NCBI RefSeq assembly: GCF_009687845.1
Contig: NZ_BLAD01000039.1
Location: 124,001 to 188,000, forward strand
DNA: 64,000 nt
From: Acrocarpospora corrugata
GTDB taxonomy: Bacteria > Actinomycetota > Actinomycetes > Streptosporangiales > Streptosporangiaceae
Direction: 5' to 3'
This document shows positions 46,335 through 55,675 of this stretch, piece by piece; the first letter of the stretch is position 1, and each line of letters starts with the position of its first letter. The notes below the pieces were generated by a model. That model had not been told where the DNA came from and did no database searches. It saw nothing but the letters and a program-made list of their open reading frames with translations. A program made the translations under genes and the position numbers.

Positions 46335-48061
46335 AGGGTGTCGAGCGTTACTCCGGATTCACCCCCCTCGCCCTGACCGACCGCACCTGGCCGGGAAACC
46401 GCCTCACCGCCGCGCCGCGCTGGCTCTCCACCGACCTCCGGGACGGCAACCAGTCGCTCGCCGAGCCGATGACCCCCGAGCGGAAACTTCTGATCTTCGA
46501 CCTGCTGGTCAAGATCGGCTACAAGGAGATCGAGGTCGGTTTCCCGGTGGCCAGCCGGAGCGACCACGACTTCGTCCGCCTGCTGATCGAACGCGACCGC
46601 ATCCCGGATGACGTCTGGATCACCGTGCTCACCCAGGCCCGCGACGACCAGATCCGGCGCACCGTCGAGTCCGTACGGGGCGCGAGCCGCGCGGTCGTGC
46701 ACATCTACAACGCCACCTCGCCCCTGTTCCGCCGCACCGTGTTCAACCTGGACCGGGCCGGGGTGCGCGACCTCGCCGTCCGGGGCACCCGGACGATGAT
46801 GGACCACGCCGAGCGGGTGCTGCGCGACTGCGACCTGGTCTACCAGTACTCCCCCGAGCTGTTCAACGAGACCGAGGCCGACTTCGCCCTGGAGGTGTGC
46901 GAGGCCGTCATGCGGGTCTGGCAGCCCGAGCGCGGGCGCGGCATGATCCTGAACTTCCCCACCACGGTGGAGCGCTCCCTCCCGAACGTCTTCGCCGACC
47001 AGATCGAGTGGCTGCACCGCAACCTGTCCGGGCGCGAGCACGTCTGCCTGTCGGTGCACCCGCACAACGACCGGGGCACCGCGGTCGCCGCCGCGGAACT
47101 GGCCCTGCTGGCCGGCGCGGAACGGGTCGAAGGCTGCCTGTTCGGCAACGGCGAACGGGCCGGCAACGTCTGCCTGGTCACCCTCGCGATGAACCTGTAC
47201 AGCCACGGCGTCGACCCCGGCGTCGACTTCTCCGACATCAACACGGTCCGGCGAACCGTCGAGCGGTGCACCGGGCTGCCGGTCCACCCCCGCCACCCGT
47301 ACGGCGGCGACCTCGTCTACACCGCGTTCTCCGGGTCGCACCAGGACGCCATCAAGAAGGGCTTCGACGCGCTCGAACGGCAGGCCGCCGAGACCGGTGT
47401 GCGCGCTGACGCGCTGCCGTGGCGGGTGCCGTACCTGCCGGTGGACCCCAGGGACGTGGGCCGCACCTACGAGGCGGTGGTCCGGGTGAACGGCCAGTCC
47501 GGCAAGGGCGGCGTGGCGTACGTCATGAGTGCCTGGCACGGCCTGAACCTGCCGCGCGGCCTCCAGGCCGACCTGGCAGAACGCGTTCAGCGGCAGGCCG
47601 ACGCGGCCGGCGGCGAGCTGACCCCGAACCGGATCGGCGCGCTGTTCACCGGGGAGTACCTCTACCACGGCGATCCGTCCGGACCACTCCAGGTGGGCTG
47701 CGAGCCGCTCACCGCGACCCTGTACGTGGACGGCGGCTTCGACGTCAGCGGCGACCAGGCCGACGCGTTCCGCACCCTCGGCTCGGTGCTGAGCCCCTGG
47801 GGCATCCAGGTCTGCGTGGTGCACCGGACCGGACTGCCCCTGGACCACGAGGACCTCACCCCGAACCAGGCGATCCACTCCGGCGACGAGACCGTGATCT
47901 ACGCGGAATGTCACAGCGGCGGCGCCGTCGCCTGGGGCGCCGGCATCGACAGGGACATCGCGACGGCGGCCTTCTCCGCGGTCCGCGCGGCGGCCGACCG
48001 GCTCGTCCGGGACGGTCACCTGGACGACGACGCCCCCCGGCTCGCCGCCGCCGGGCACTAG
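46331..48061 (+). CDS. 2-Isopropylmalate synthase-like acyltransferase (LeuA family)
   Basis: A 576-residue, full-length LeuA-type enzyme: STDLRDGNQSL at the catalytic N-terminus, SVHPHNDRG metal motif and a C-terminal regulatory domain (about 440-560). It condenses acetyl-CoA with a 2-oxo acid. A copy between a SARP and a LAL regulator suggests a dedicated role, such as elongating a 2-oxo acid toward an unusual amino acid, perhaps the substrate of the ligase/decarboxylase trio, or relieving leucine feedback. A housekeeping leuA is the alternative, but leuB, leuC and leuD are absent here. Confidence 0.92.
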   Translation: MKGVERYSGFTPLALTDRTWPGNRLTAAPRWLSTDLRDGNQSLAEPMTPERKLLIFDLLVKIGYKEIEVGFPVASRSDHDFVRLLIERDRIPDDVWITVLTQARDDQIRRTVESVRGASRAVVHIYNATSPLFRRTVFNLDRAGVRDLAVRGTRTMMDHAERVLRDCDLVYQYSPELFNETEADFALEVCEAVMRVWQPERGRGMILNFPTTVERSLPNVFADQIEWLHRNLSGREHVCLSVHPHNDRGTAVAAAELALLAGAERVEGCLFGNGERAGNVCLVTLAMNLYSHGVDPGVDFSDINTVRRTVERCTGLPVHPRHPYGGDLVYTAFSGSHQDAIKKGFDALERQAAETGVRADALPWRVPYLPVDPRDVGRTYEAVVRVNGQSGKGGVAYVMSAWHGLNLPRGLQADLAERVQRQADAAGGELTPNRIGALFTGEYLYHGDPSGPLQVGCEPLTATLYVDGGFDVSGDQADAFRTLGSVLSPWGIQVCVVHRTGLPLDHEDLTPNQAIHSGDETVIYAECHSGGAVAWGAGIDRDIATAAFSAVRAAADRLVRDGHLDDDAPRLAAAGH

Positions 48062-48073
48062 GGAGACCACGAG

Positions 48074-50770
48074 ATGACGGTGGACGACGGACGCGAGGGC
48101 CTGGCGACCCTGCGGGCGCTGCTGGCCGAGGCGGTCGCGGGCAAGGGCAGGATCGCGATGGTCACCGGCGCGGTGGCGACCGGCAAGAGCGAACTGCTGT
48201 ACGCGATCGCCGAACGCGCCTTCGACCAGGGCGCGCTGCCCCTGACGGCCACCGGTTCACCGGCCGAGTCCGGCCTGCCGCTGGGCGTGCTGTCCCAGCT
48301 CCTGCACAGTGCGCCGCTGCCTGACTCGAAGCGGCGCACCGTGCTCGGCCTCCTGGACGACGACCGGGGCGCCGAATCGGCCGAGCACGTCGACGTGCGG
48401 ATCGTCGACGCCCTCGGCAGGATCCTGCTGGATCTGGCCGAACGCTGCCCGCTGCTGATCGCGGTCGACGACGTGCACCACGCCGACCGCGCCTCCCAGC
48501 AGTGCCTGGCCTACCTGGCCAGGCGGGTCAAGTTCGCCAACGTCATGCTCGTGCTGAGCGCCGCGGAACACAGCCCCCACCTGCGCACCCTCTTCCACAC
48601 CGAAGTGCTCAGGCAGCCGCACTGCCGCCAGGTACGGCTCACGCACCTGTCCAGGGCCGGCGTCGACGCCCGGCTAGGCGAGGACGCCCACCGGTTCGGC
48701 GCGGTCGTCCACACGCTGAGCGGCGGCAACCGGCTACTCGTCGACGCCCTGCTCGAAGACCTCCAGAGCACCGGCGCCCCCGGCGACCACTACGGCGAAG
48801 CGGTCCTCGCGTGTGTGCGCAGGCTCGGACCGTGCATCCAGGAAACCGCCTACGGCCTGGCGGTGCTGGGCGAGCCCGGCTCGATCGGCCGGCTGCTCGG
48901 GCTCGGCGAGAGCGACGCCGTCGTCGACAAGTCGCTGCGGGCGCTGACCGGGGCCGGGCTGCTGACCGACGGCCGGTTCCGGCACCAGGCGGCCCGCTCG
49001 GCCGTCCTGGCGGAACTGGACACCGCCGACCGCATCCACCTGCACCGCCGCGCCGCCGAACTGGCCCACCGCGACGGCGCGAGCGCCGACGTGGTGGCCG
49101 GCCACCTCCTCCAGGCCAGCCACGCGGGCGACCCGTGGGCGCTGTCGGCCCTGGAGGAGGCGGCCAGGCTCGCGTTGCGCGACAACGGCGTGGAAGCCGC
49201 GATCGAATACCTCAAACTCGCCTGGCGGGCCTGCGACGACGAACGCCGCCGGGCCAGAATCGGCACGGCGCTGGTCCGGGCCGAATGGCGGATCGACCCC
49301 GGCGCCCCCACCGGCCATCTGGCCGAACTGACCGACGCGCTGCGCAAGGGCCACCTCGGCGGCGGCGACACCGTCGTGCTGGCCAAGGCGCTGCTCTGGC
49401 ACGGCCACGTCCAGGACGCCATAAACGTCCTGGACCGCCTGCGCGAACTCGGCGAACCCGACCAGGAGACCACGGCGGAGCTCGCCGCCGCCCGCCCGTG
49501 GTTCCGCGCCCTCTACCCGTCGTTCCTGGCGCACCTGCCGGAGGTCACCGTCTCGCAGGCGACCGCCGCCGCGTCCTCCCTGGGCGTCGGCCGCCGGATC
49601 GAGTCGGCGGGCGCGCTCGCCGGGGTGCTCACCCATGGCCCCCGTGAGGAGACCGTGGCGACCGCCGAACACATCCTGCGTGGCTCCCGGCTGGACGAAA
49701 TGACCATGGACACGGTCGAGACGGCGCTGCTGGCCCTCACTTACACCGACCGTTCCGGCCGTGCCGCCCCTTGGTGCGACGCCTTCATCGCCGAGGCGGA
49801 GACCCGCGGCGCCCCCAGCCGCCAGGCCCGCCTGTCCGCCATCCGGGCGGAGATCGGCCTCCGGGAGGGCGACCTGGCCGCGGCCGCCGCGGCCGCGCGG
49901 CGCGCCTTGGAGATCATTCCCGCGGAGAGCTGGGGGGTGGCCGTGGGCGGGCCGCTGGGCACCCTGCTGCTGGCCGGCGCCGCGATGGGCCGCCTGAACG
50001 ACTTTCTGCCCGAGTTCAACCGGTCAGTTCCCGAGGCGATGCTGGAGACCAGGCACGGCCTGCAGTACCTGCGCGGCAAGGGCCGGTTCAACCTGATGGC
50101 CGACCAGCCCGACCAGGCGCTGCGCGACTTCCTGCGATGCGGCGAACTGATGACGCGCTGGGAGCTGGACGTCCCCGGCTTCATCGCGTGGCGACTGGAC
50201 GCCGCCGAGGCGCTCATCGCACTGCGGGAGGACGACGAAGCCAGGCGGCTGGTGAACGACCAGCTCTCCCGGTGCGGGCGCCAGTCCCAGCGGGTGCGGG
50301 GTTCGTCGTTACGCCTGCTGGCCGCCGTCAGCGAGGTCCGCCACCGCCCGGCCATCCTCCGGCAGGCCGCCGATCTGCTGGAGGCGGGCGGCGACCAGTA
50401 CGAGTACGCCCGGCTGCTGTTCGACCTCACCGAGGCCTACCACGCCACCGGCGAACACCGCAGGGCCGGGATGCTCGGGCAGCGCGCCCGCGCCCTGGCC
50501 GAGGAGTGCCACGCCGAACCGCTCAGCCGGGCCCTGCCCCGGCGGGACTGGGACGATGCCGCGGCGGCCGACCTGCCGACGCAGCTCAGCGACGCCGAAC
50601 GGCGGGTGGCGGAACTGGCCGCCGACGGGTTGACGAACCGGGAGATCTCCGGGCGGCTGTTCATCACGGTCAGCACGGTCGAGCAGCATCTGACCCGCGT
50701 CTTCCGCAAGCTGAAGGTGTCCCGCCGGACGGATCTGCCGGAACTCCTCGCCGGTGAGGCGAGCGCGTGA
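48074..50770 (+). CDS. LAL-type (large ATP-binding LuxR) transcriptional regulator
   Basis: An 898-residue regulator: N-terminal AAA ATPase with Walker A GAVATGKS and Walker B-like LLIAVDDVHHAD, a long TPR-like middle, and a C-terminal LuxR HTH (LSDAERRVAELAADGLTNREI). Codon 746 is TTA (50309-50311, in frame), rare in such genomes and a hallmark of bldA-controlled genes. It follows the LeuA-type gene by 12 bases and abuts the convergent carboxylase gene. It is likely a cluster-situated activator. Confidence 0.95.
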   Translation: MTVDDGREGLATLRALLAEAVAGKGRIAMVTGAVATGKSELLYAIAERAFDQGALPLTATGSPAESGLPLGVLSQLLHSAPLPDSKRRTVLGLLDDDRGAESAEHVDVRIVDALGRILLDLAERCPLLIAVDDVHHADRASQQCLAYLARRVKFANVMLVLSAAEHSPHLRTLFHTEVLRQPHCRQVRLTHLSRAGVDARLGEDAHRFGAVVHTLSGGNRLLVDALLEDLQSTGAPGDHYGEAVLACVRRLGPCIQETAYGLAVLGEPGSIGRLLGLGESDAVVDKSLRALTGAGLLTDGRFRHQAARSAVLAELDTADRIHLHRRAAELAHRDGASADVVAGHLLQASHAGDPWALSALEEAARLALRDNGVEAAIEYLKLAWRACDDERRRARIGTALVRAEWRIDPGAPTGHLAELTDALRKGHLGGGDTVVLAKALLWHGHVQDAINVLDRLRELGEPDQETTAELAAARPWFRALYPSFLAHLPEVTVSQATAAASSLGVGRRIESAGALAGVLTHGPREETVATAEHILRGSRLDEMTMDTVETALLALTYTDRSGRAAPWCDAFIAEAETRGAPSRQARLSAIRAEIGLREGDLAAAAAAARRALEIIPAESWGVAVGGPLGTLLLAGAAMGRLNDFLPEFNRSVPEAMLETRHGLQYLRGKGRFNLMADQPDQALRDFLRCGELMTRWELDVPGFIAWRLDAAEALIALREDDEARRLVNDQLSRCGRQSQRVRGSSLRLLAAVSEVRHRPAILRQAADLLEAGGDQYEYARLLFDLTEAYHATGEHRRAGMLGQRARALAEECHAEPLSRALPRRDWDDAAAADLPTQLSDAERRVAELAADGLTNREISGRLFITVSTVEQHLTRVFRKLKVSRRTDLPELLAGEASA

Positions 50771-52186
50771 TCACAGCGGAATGTTGCTGTGGCGTCCTCG
50801 TGCGTAGGGCGCCTGGTCGAGGGCCTCGGCCAGCCGGAATCGGGTGGAGTCCGGGGAGATGACCTCGTCGACGACGCCGAGCGCGAGTGCGCGCTGGACC
50901 CCGCCGGAGACGCGGAGGTGTTCCTGGGTGAGGTGCGCCTTCAGGGCGGCGCGCTCCTCGTCGGGGGCGGCGGCGAGGGCCTTGCGGTGCAGGATGCCGA
51001 CGGCGGCCTCGGCGCCCATGACCGCGACTTCGGCGTCCGGCCAGGCGAAGACCGAGGTGGCGCCGAGGGAGCGGGAGTTCATCGCGATGTACGCCCCGCC
51101 GTACGACTTGCGGGTGATCAGGGTGACCCGGGGGACGACCGATTCGGCGAAGGCGTGCAGCAGTTTCGCGCCGCGCCGGACGACGCCGTCCCATTCCTGG
51201 GCGACGCCGGGCAGATAGCCGGGGACGTCGACGAGCACCACCAGGGGCACGCCGAGCGAGTCGCACATCCGTACGAACCTGGACGCCTTCTCGGCGGAGA
51301 GGGTGTCCAGGCAGCCGCCCTTGCGGATCGGGTTGTTGGCCAGCACGCCCACCGAGCGCCCGCCCAGGCGGCCCAGGCCGACCAGGATGTTGGCGGCCCA
51401 GCGGGGCTGCAACTCCTGGAACCCCTCGTCGACGATCGCGTGCACGAGGGGGCGGACGTCGTAGGCGCGGCGCGGCGAGTCGGGCAGGAACGCGGCCAGG
51501 TCGCGGCGTTCGGCGAGCGCGCCGAGGTGGAAGGCGCCGGGTTTGGTGAAGATGCCGGTGAGGCGGCGGGCCCGCTCGTAGGCCTCGTCCTCGCCGCCGG
51601 TGACCACGTGGGCGACGCCGGACTTGGGGCCGTGCGCCTCGGGGCCGCCGAGGCCGGCCATGTCGATGCGCTCACCGGTGACGCCGCGGACGATCTCGGG
51701 GCCGGTGATGAAGATCCGCGCGTCCTCGGCCATGATCACGATGTCGGTGAGGGCGGGCCCGTACGCGGCGGCTCCCGCGGCGGGGCCGAGCACGACCGAG
51801 ATCTGCGGGATCACGCCGGAGACCCTGGTCATCGCGGCGAACATGCGGCCCACGCCGTGCATCGACTCGACGCCGTCGGCCAGGCGCGCGCCACCGGAGT
51901 GCCACAGGCCGATCACCGGGCAGCCGAGGCGTTCGGCCGCGCCGATGGCCTCGACGATGTGCTCCGCGCCGGCGCCGCCGAGCGAGCCGCCCATCCGGGT
52001 CGCGTCGGTGCAGTAGGCGACGACGGGCGAGCCGTCCACCCGACCGCACACGGCCTGGACGCCGCTGTCGTCGTCGGCGTGCAGGGGCACGAGCGAGCCG
52101 GGGTCCAGCAACCGGGCCAGCCGGATCGAAGGGGCCCGGTGGTCCAACTCGATTTCAACGGTTTCGACGATCTGCATGGCTGTCAT
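50771..52186 (-). CDS. Acyl-CoA carboxylase beta subunit (propionyl/acetyl-CoA carboxyltransferase)
   Basis: A 471-residue biotin-dependent carboxyltransferase with crotonase-like halves; WHSGGARLADGVESMHG and YLPGVAQEWDGVVRRGAKLL are typical of PccB/AccD proteins. It is somewhat shorter than the usual about 520 residues. It makes methylmalonyl-CoA or malonyl-CoA with a biotinylated alpha subunit that is not in this window. In the cluster it would feed the methylmalonyl-type ATs. Start ATG 52186 (52177 is an alternative). Confidence 0.92.
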   Translation of the reverse strand: MTAMQIVETVEIELDHRAPSIRLARLLDPGSLVPLHADDDSGVQAVCGRVDGSPVVAYCTDATRMGGSLGGAGAEHIVEAIGAAERLGCPVIGLWHSGGARLADGVESMHGVGRMFAAMTRVSGVIPQISVVLGPAAGAAAYGPALTDIVIMAEDARIFITGPEIVRGVTGERIDMAGLGGPEAHGPKSGVAHVVTGGEDEAYERARRLTGIFTKPGAFHLGALAERRDLAAFLPDSPRRAYDVRPLVHAIVDEGFQELQPRWAANILVGLGRLGGRSVGVLANNPIRKGGCLDTLSAEKASRFVRMCDSLGVPLVVLVDVPGYLPGVAQEWDGVVRRGAKLLHAFAESVVPRVTLITRKSYGGAYIAMNSRSLGATSVFAWPDAEVAVMGAEAAVGILHRKALAAAPDEERAALKAHLTQEHLRVSGGVQRALALGVVDEVISPDSTRFRLAEALDQAPYARGRHSNIPL

Positions 52187-52418
52187 CCGCGAATCCCGAT
52201 TCCCTGGGAGAAACAGATCGGTGTTATCGCCGAATGTGCCAAGCCGACCCCCTGCGGCCAACCCCTATTTTCCGCCGACCCGGCCAGAAAGGCCGCTGAC
52301 CAGCGACAACACGGCATTGGCAACTTGTGACCGGCAATTCTGCTGATTGACCGCCTGCTCACATTCCCGTTTCCTCGTCGTGATCACGATGTTCTGATCG
52401 CACCGAGGGAGTACTTCC
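52187..52418. promoter_or_regulatory. Boundary intergenic region between cluster and glycan region
   Basis: A divergent 232-bp gap. Seen: CCCCTATT at 52262-52269 (as upstream of the two SARP genes). I find no further gene. It marks the likely right edge of the biosynthetic cluster. Confidence 0.4.
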
Positions 52419-55400
52419 TTGTCCATATGGTCAGCACCGATGGTCGCCGCCCTCGTGGCGACGATGGCATTGCCGGCGGGTGCGGTTCACGACACCGTGC
52501 CGGCCCCGGCCACCGACGTGGCCGCACTGGTCAACCCCTTCCTCGGCACCAAGGCGGGCGCCGCGGACTTCGGGCACGGCGGCGGCGCGGGCATGAACTT
52601 CCCCGGCGCGGTCGTGCCGTTCGGCATGATGCAGTGGAGCCCCGACACGATGGAGAACGCCGGGGGCGGCTACGCGTATGAGGACAACCGCCTGCGCGGC
52701 TTCTCGATGACGCACATCTCCGGGCCCGGCTGCACCGGCGCGCAGGATTTTCCGGTGATCCCGATCTCCGGCCCGATCGGCCGGTCACCCGCCACCCACG
52801 GCGCCGACTACATCCAGACCTTCAAGCACGAGAACGAGAAAGCCTCCCCCGGCTTCTACAGCTCGGTTCTCGACACCGGCATCAAGACCGAGCTGACGGC
52901 GAGCCCCCGTGGCGGCGTGGGCCGGTTCACCTTCCCGGCCGGCAAGCCGGGCACGCTCCTGCTGAACACCAGCGGCTCGGTCAACGGCGTGGACGACGGC
53001 GAGACCAGGATCAGCGGTAACACGGTCACCGGCTGGGTGCAGACGGGCGGGTTCTGTGGCCCGCCGATGCGGTACAAGGTGTACTTCCACGCCACGTTCG
53101 ACCAGCCGATCCTCGGCTACGGCACCTGGAAGGACGACACCGTCACGCCGGGGGGCGCGGCCGTGCGCAACGCCTCCGAGGCGAAGGTCGCCAACGCCGA
53201 CGTGGTCACCCCGGGGGACATCGCGGTGAACGGGCCCGGCTCGGGCGCGTACCTGGAGTTCGATCCGGCCCGGCCGGTTCAGATGCGGGTGGGTCTGTCC
53301 TATGTGAGCCTGGCCGGCGCGAAGAACAACCTGGCCGCCGAGATCGGCCAGGACGGGGTGGAGCAGGTCGCCGCGAAGGCGCGGGCCGGCTGGAACGCCC
53401 GGCTGGGACAGGTACGGATCGGCGGCGGCACCGACGAGCGGCGGCGCACGTTCTACAGCAACCTCTACCACGCGCTGCTCCAGCCGTACGTGTTCGAGGA
53501 CGTGGACGGCGCCTACACCGGCATGGACGGCCGGCCGTACAAGGTGGCTCCAGGAAAGCACCACTACGCGACCTTCTCCGGCTGGGACATCTACCGCAGC
53601 GAGGTCCAGCTCCTCGCCCTGCTCGCGCCGGATGTGGCCAGTGACATCGCCCAGTCGATGTACGACAACGCGCAGTCGGTCGGGAACGTCTGGGACCGCT
53701 GGTCGCACCAGAACGCGATCACCGGCGTCATGGTCGGCGACCCGTTCCACTCGATCCTGGCCAGCATGTACGCCTTCGGCGCGCGCGGCTTCGACGCCCC
53801 CGCGGCGCTGGACGCGATGGCCAGGGCGGCCCGCCGGGTCGGCCCGCAGGACATCGGCCACCCGCAGCTCGGCTACGACGAGCGCCCAGGCAACGCCGAC
53901 TTCATGGCCAAGGGCTACGTCCCGATGGACCCGTCCACCACCCTGGAGTACGGCATCGCCGACTTCGGCATCGCCCAGCTGGCCGCCCGCCTGGGCAACG
54001 CCGCGCTGGCGGGCGAGTTCATGAAGCGCGCACAGGCCTGGCAGAGCACCTACAACCCGGCGAACACCTGGATTCAGCCGAAGATGGGCGACGGCGCGTT
54101 CCGGTCGCCGTTCGACCCGGCCTCGATGAACTCCTACATCGAGGGCAACGGCGCCCAGTACCAGTGGCTGGTGCCGCACAACGTGCGCGGCCTGTTCGAC
54201 GCGATGGGCGGCAACGCGGCGGCGGTCTCCCGGCTGGACGAGTTCTTCAAGGTCCTCAACGCCGGCCCGAACCAGCCGTACGCCTACCTGGGCAACGAGC
54301 CTTCGGCGGCCACGCCGTGGTTGTACGCGTGGGCGCGCCAGCCGTACAGGACCCAGGACCTGGTGCGGCGGATCCAGAACGAGCTTTTCACCTCGGCCCC
54401 GGACGGCCTGGTCGGCAACGACGACCTCGGCGCGATGGGCTCCTGGTACGTCTGGTCCGCGATCGGCCTGTTCCCGGCCATTCCCGGCCGGGCCGAACTG
54501 CTGGTCAACACGCCGCTGTTCGACTCGATCACCATCAAGCGCCCGGCCGGCGACCTGGTCGTCAACGCCCCGGGTTCGGCCAACCGGTACGTGCGGACGC
54601 TGAAGGTCAACGGCGTGGCGACGACGAAGGCGTGGCTGCCGGAGACGATCGCGCAGCGCGGCGGCCGGCTGGACTTCACCACCGCCGCCACCCCGAACAC
54701 CGCGTTCGGTTCGGCCGCCGCGGACGCGCCGCCCGCGTTCAACGACGGCGCGAAGCCGCTGGTGCTGGGCCTGAACCCGGGCAGCGGTCCCGCCGAACCC
54801 GGCCGGACCTTCGTGACCACGATCACGGCACGGTCGGCCGGCAGCACCGCAGGGTCGGTGCGCTGGGAGGCGAAGCCGCCGCCCGGCCTCTCGGTCGCCC
54901 CGGTCAGCGGCACACTCAGCCCGGCAGCGGGCGGCGGCGCGGCCTCACAGCGGATCACGGTGACCGTGCCCGCGAACACCCCGCTCGGCATGGTCAGCAT
55001 CCCGATCATCGGATCCGGCGGACTCAACGCCGCAATCCGATTGAACGTGGCCAAGCCCGGCACTCCCGCCTGGCACCACAACAACGCCAGCATCGGCGAC
55101 GACACCAAGCCCGGCAGCGCCAACGTGGACGGGGCCAACTTCAGCTACTCCGCCCAGGCGCTCGGCGCGGTCGGCCTCACCCCAGGCGCGGCGATCAACT
55201 GGAACGGCTTCACGTTCACCTGGCCGAACCGCGTACCCGGCGAATGGGACGACATCCAGCCCGGCGTCAAACCGCTGGACGTCACGGCTCCCCCCGGCGC
55301 CACCAAGATCGCCTTCCTGGGCGCAGGCACCGGCGGCTACCCCGAGGTCGACGCGACGCTCACCTACACCGACGGCACCACGACCAAGGCCAAACTCGGC

Positions 55401-55631
55401 ATGAGCGACTGGCTCCTCGACTTCGGCGGCGGCCGGCCGGAGTACGGCAACGAGATCATCGCCTCCAGCCCCTACCGGCTGTACGGCGGCTCATGGGCCA
55501 TGCAGCCCATCCCGGCCCACGTGTTCGCGGCCCAGCCGCTCACGCTCAACCCGGCGAAGAAGCTGAAGACCATCACGTTCTCCCCCGCCGAGGACGGAAC
55601 CCTCCACCTCTTCACCTGGGCCTTCCTGTAA
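52419..55631 (+). CDS. Secreted GH92-family alpha-mannosidase
   Basis: A 1070-residue exported enzyme. The N-terminal helix (MVAALVATMALPAGAV) is a signal peptide. The GH92 domain (about 35-740) has VNPFLGTKAGAADFGHGGG, GMMQWSPDT and GNDDLGAMGSWYVWSAIGLFP. An Ig-like linker (about 780-880) and a C-terminal NPCBM-like carbohydrate-binding domain (about 885-1070) follow. GH92 enzymes are calcium-dependent exo-alpha-mannosidases acting on mannan or N-glycans. TTG start after GAGGGA. It belongs with the sugar importer downstream. Confidence 0.92.
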   Translation: MSIWSAPMVAALVATMALPAGAVHDTVPAPATDVAALVNPFLGTKAGAADFGHGGGAGMNFPGAVVPFGMMQWSPDTMENAGGGYAYEDNRLRGFSMTHISGPGCTGAQDFPVIPISGPIGRSPATHGADYIQTFKHENEKASPGFYSSVLDTGIKTELTASPRGGVGRFTFPAGKPGTLLLNTSGSVNGVDDGETRISGNTVTGWVQTGGFCGPPMRYKVYFHATFDQPILGYGTWKDDTVTPGGAAVRNASEAKVANADVVTPGDIAVNGPGSGAYLEFDPARPVQMRVGLSYVSLAGAKNNLAAEIGQDGVEQVAAKARAGWNARLGQVRIGGGTDERRRTFYSNLYHALLQPYVFEDVDGAYTGMDGRPYKVAPGKHHYATFSGWDIYRSEVQLLALLAPDVASDIAQSMYDNAQSVGNVWDRWSHQNAITGVMVGDPFHSILASMYAFGARGFDAPAALDAMARAARRVGPQDIGHPQLGYDERPGNADFMAKGYVPMDPSTTLEYGIADFGIAQLAARLGNAALAGEFMKRAQAWQSTYNPANTWIQPKMGDGAFRSPFDPASMNSYIEGNGAQYQWLVPHNVRGLFDAMGGNAAAVSRLDEFFKVLNAGPNQPYAYLGNEPSAATPWLYAWARQPYRTQDLVRRIQNELFTSAPDGLVGNDDLGAMGSWYVWSAIGLFPAIPGRAELLVNTPLFDSITIKRPAGDLVVNAPGSANRYVRTLKVNGVATTKAWLPETIAQRGGRLDFTTAATPNTAFGSAAADAPPAFNDGAKPLVLGLNPGSGPAEPGRTFVTTITARSAGSTAGSVRWEAKPPPGLSVAPVSGTLSPAAGGGAASQRITVTVPANTPLGMVSIPIIGSGGLNAAIRLNVAKPGTPAWHHNNASIGDDTKPGSANVDGANFSYSAQALGAVGLTPGAAINWNGFTFTWPNRVPGEWDDIQPGVKPLDVTAPPGATKIAFLGAGTGGYPEVDATLTYTDGTTTKAKLGMSDWLLDFGGGRPEYGNEIIASSPYRLYGGSWAMQPIPAHVFAAQPLTLNPAKKLKTITFSPAEDGTLHLFTWAFL

Positions 55632-55637
55632 GCACGC

Positions 55638-55671
55638 AAAAGGGGTGCCGGGCGGAACCGGCACCCCTTTT
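55638..55671. terminator. Bidirectional rho-independent terminator
   Basis: A perfect 14-bp inverted repeat (AAAAGGGGTGCCGG / CCGGCACCCCTTTT) with a 6-nt loop sits between the convergent GH92 and GH5 genes and has A/T tracts on both sides, so it can act in both directions. Confidence 0.93.
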
Positions 55672-55675
55672 CCGA

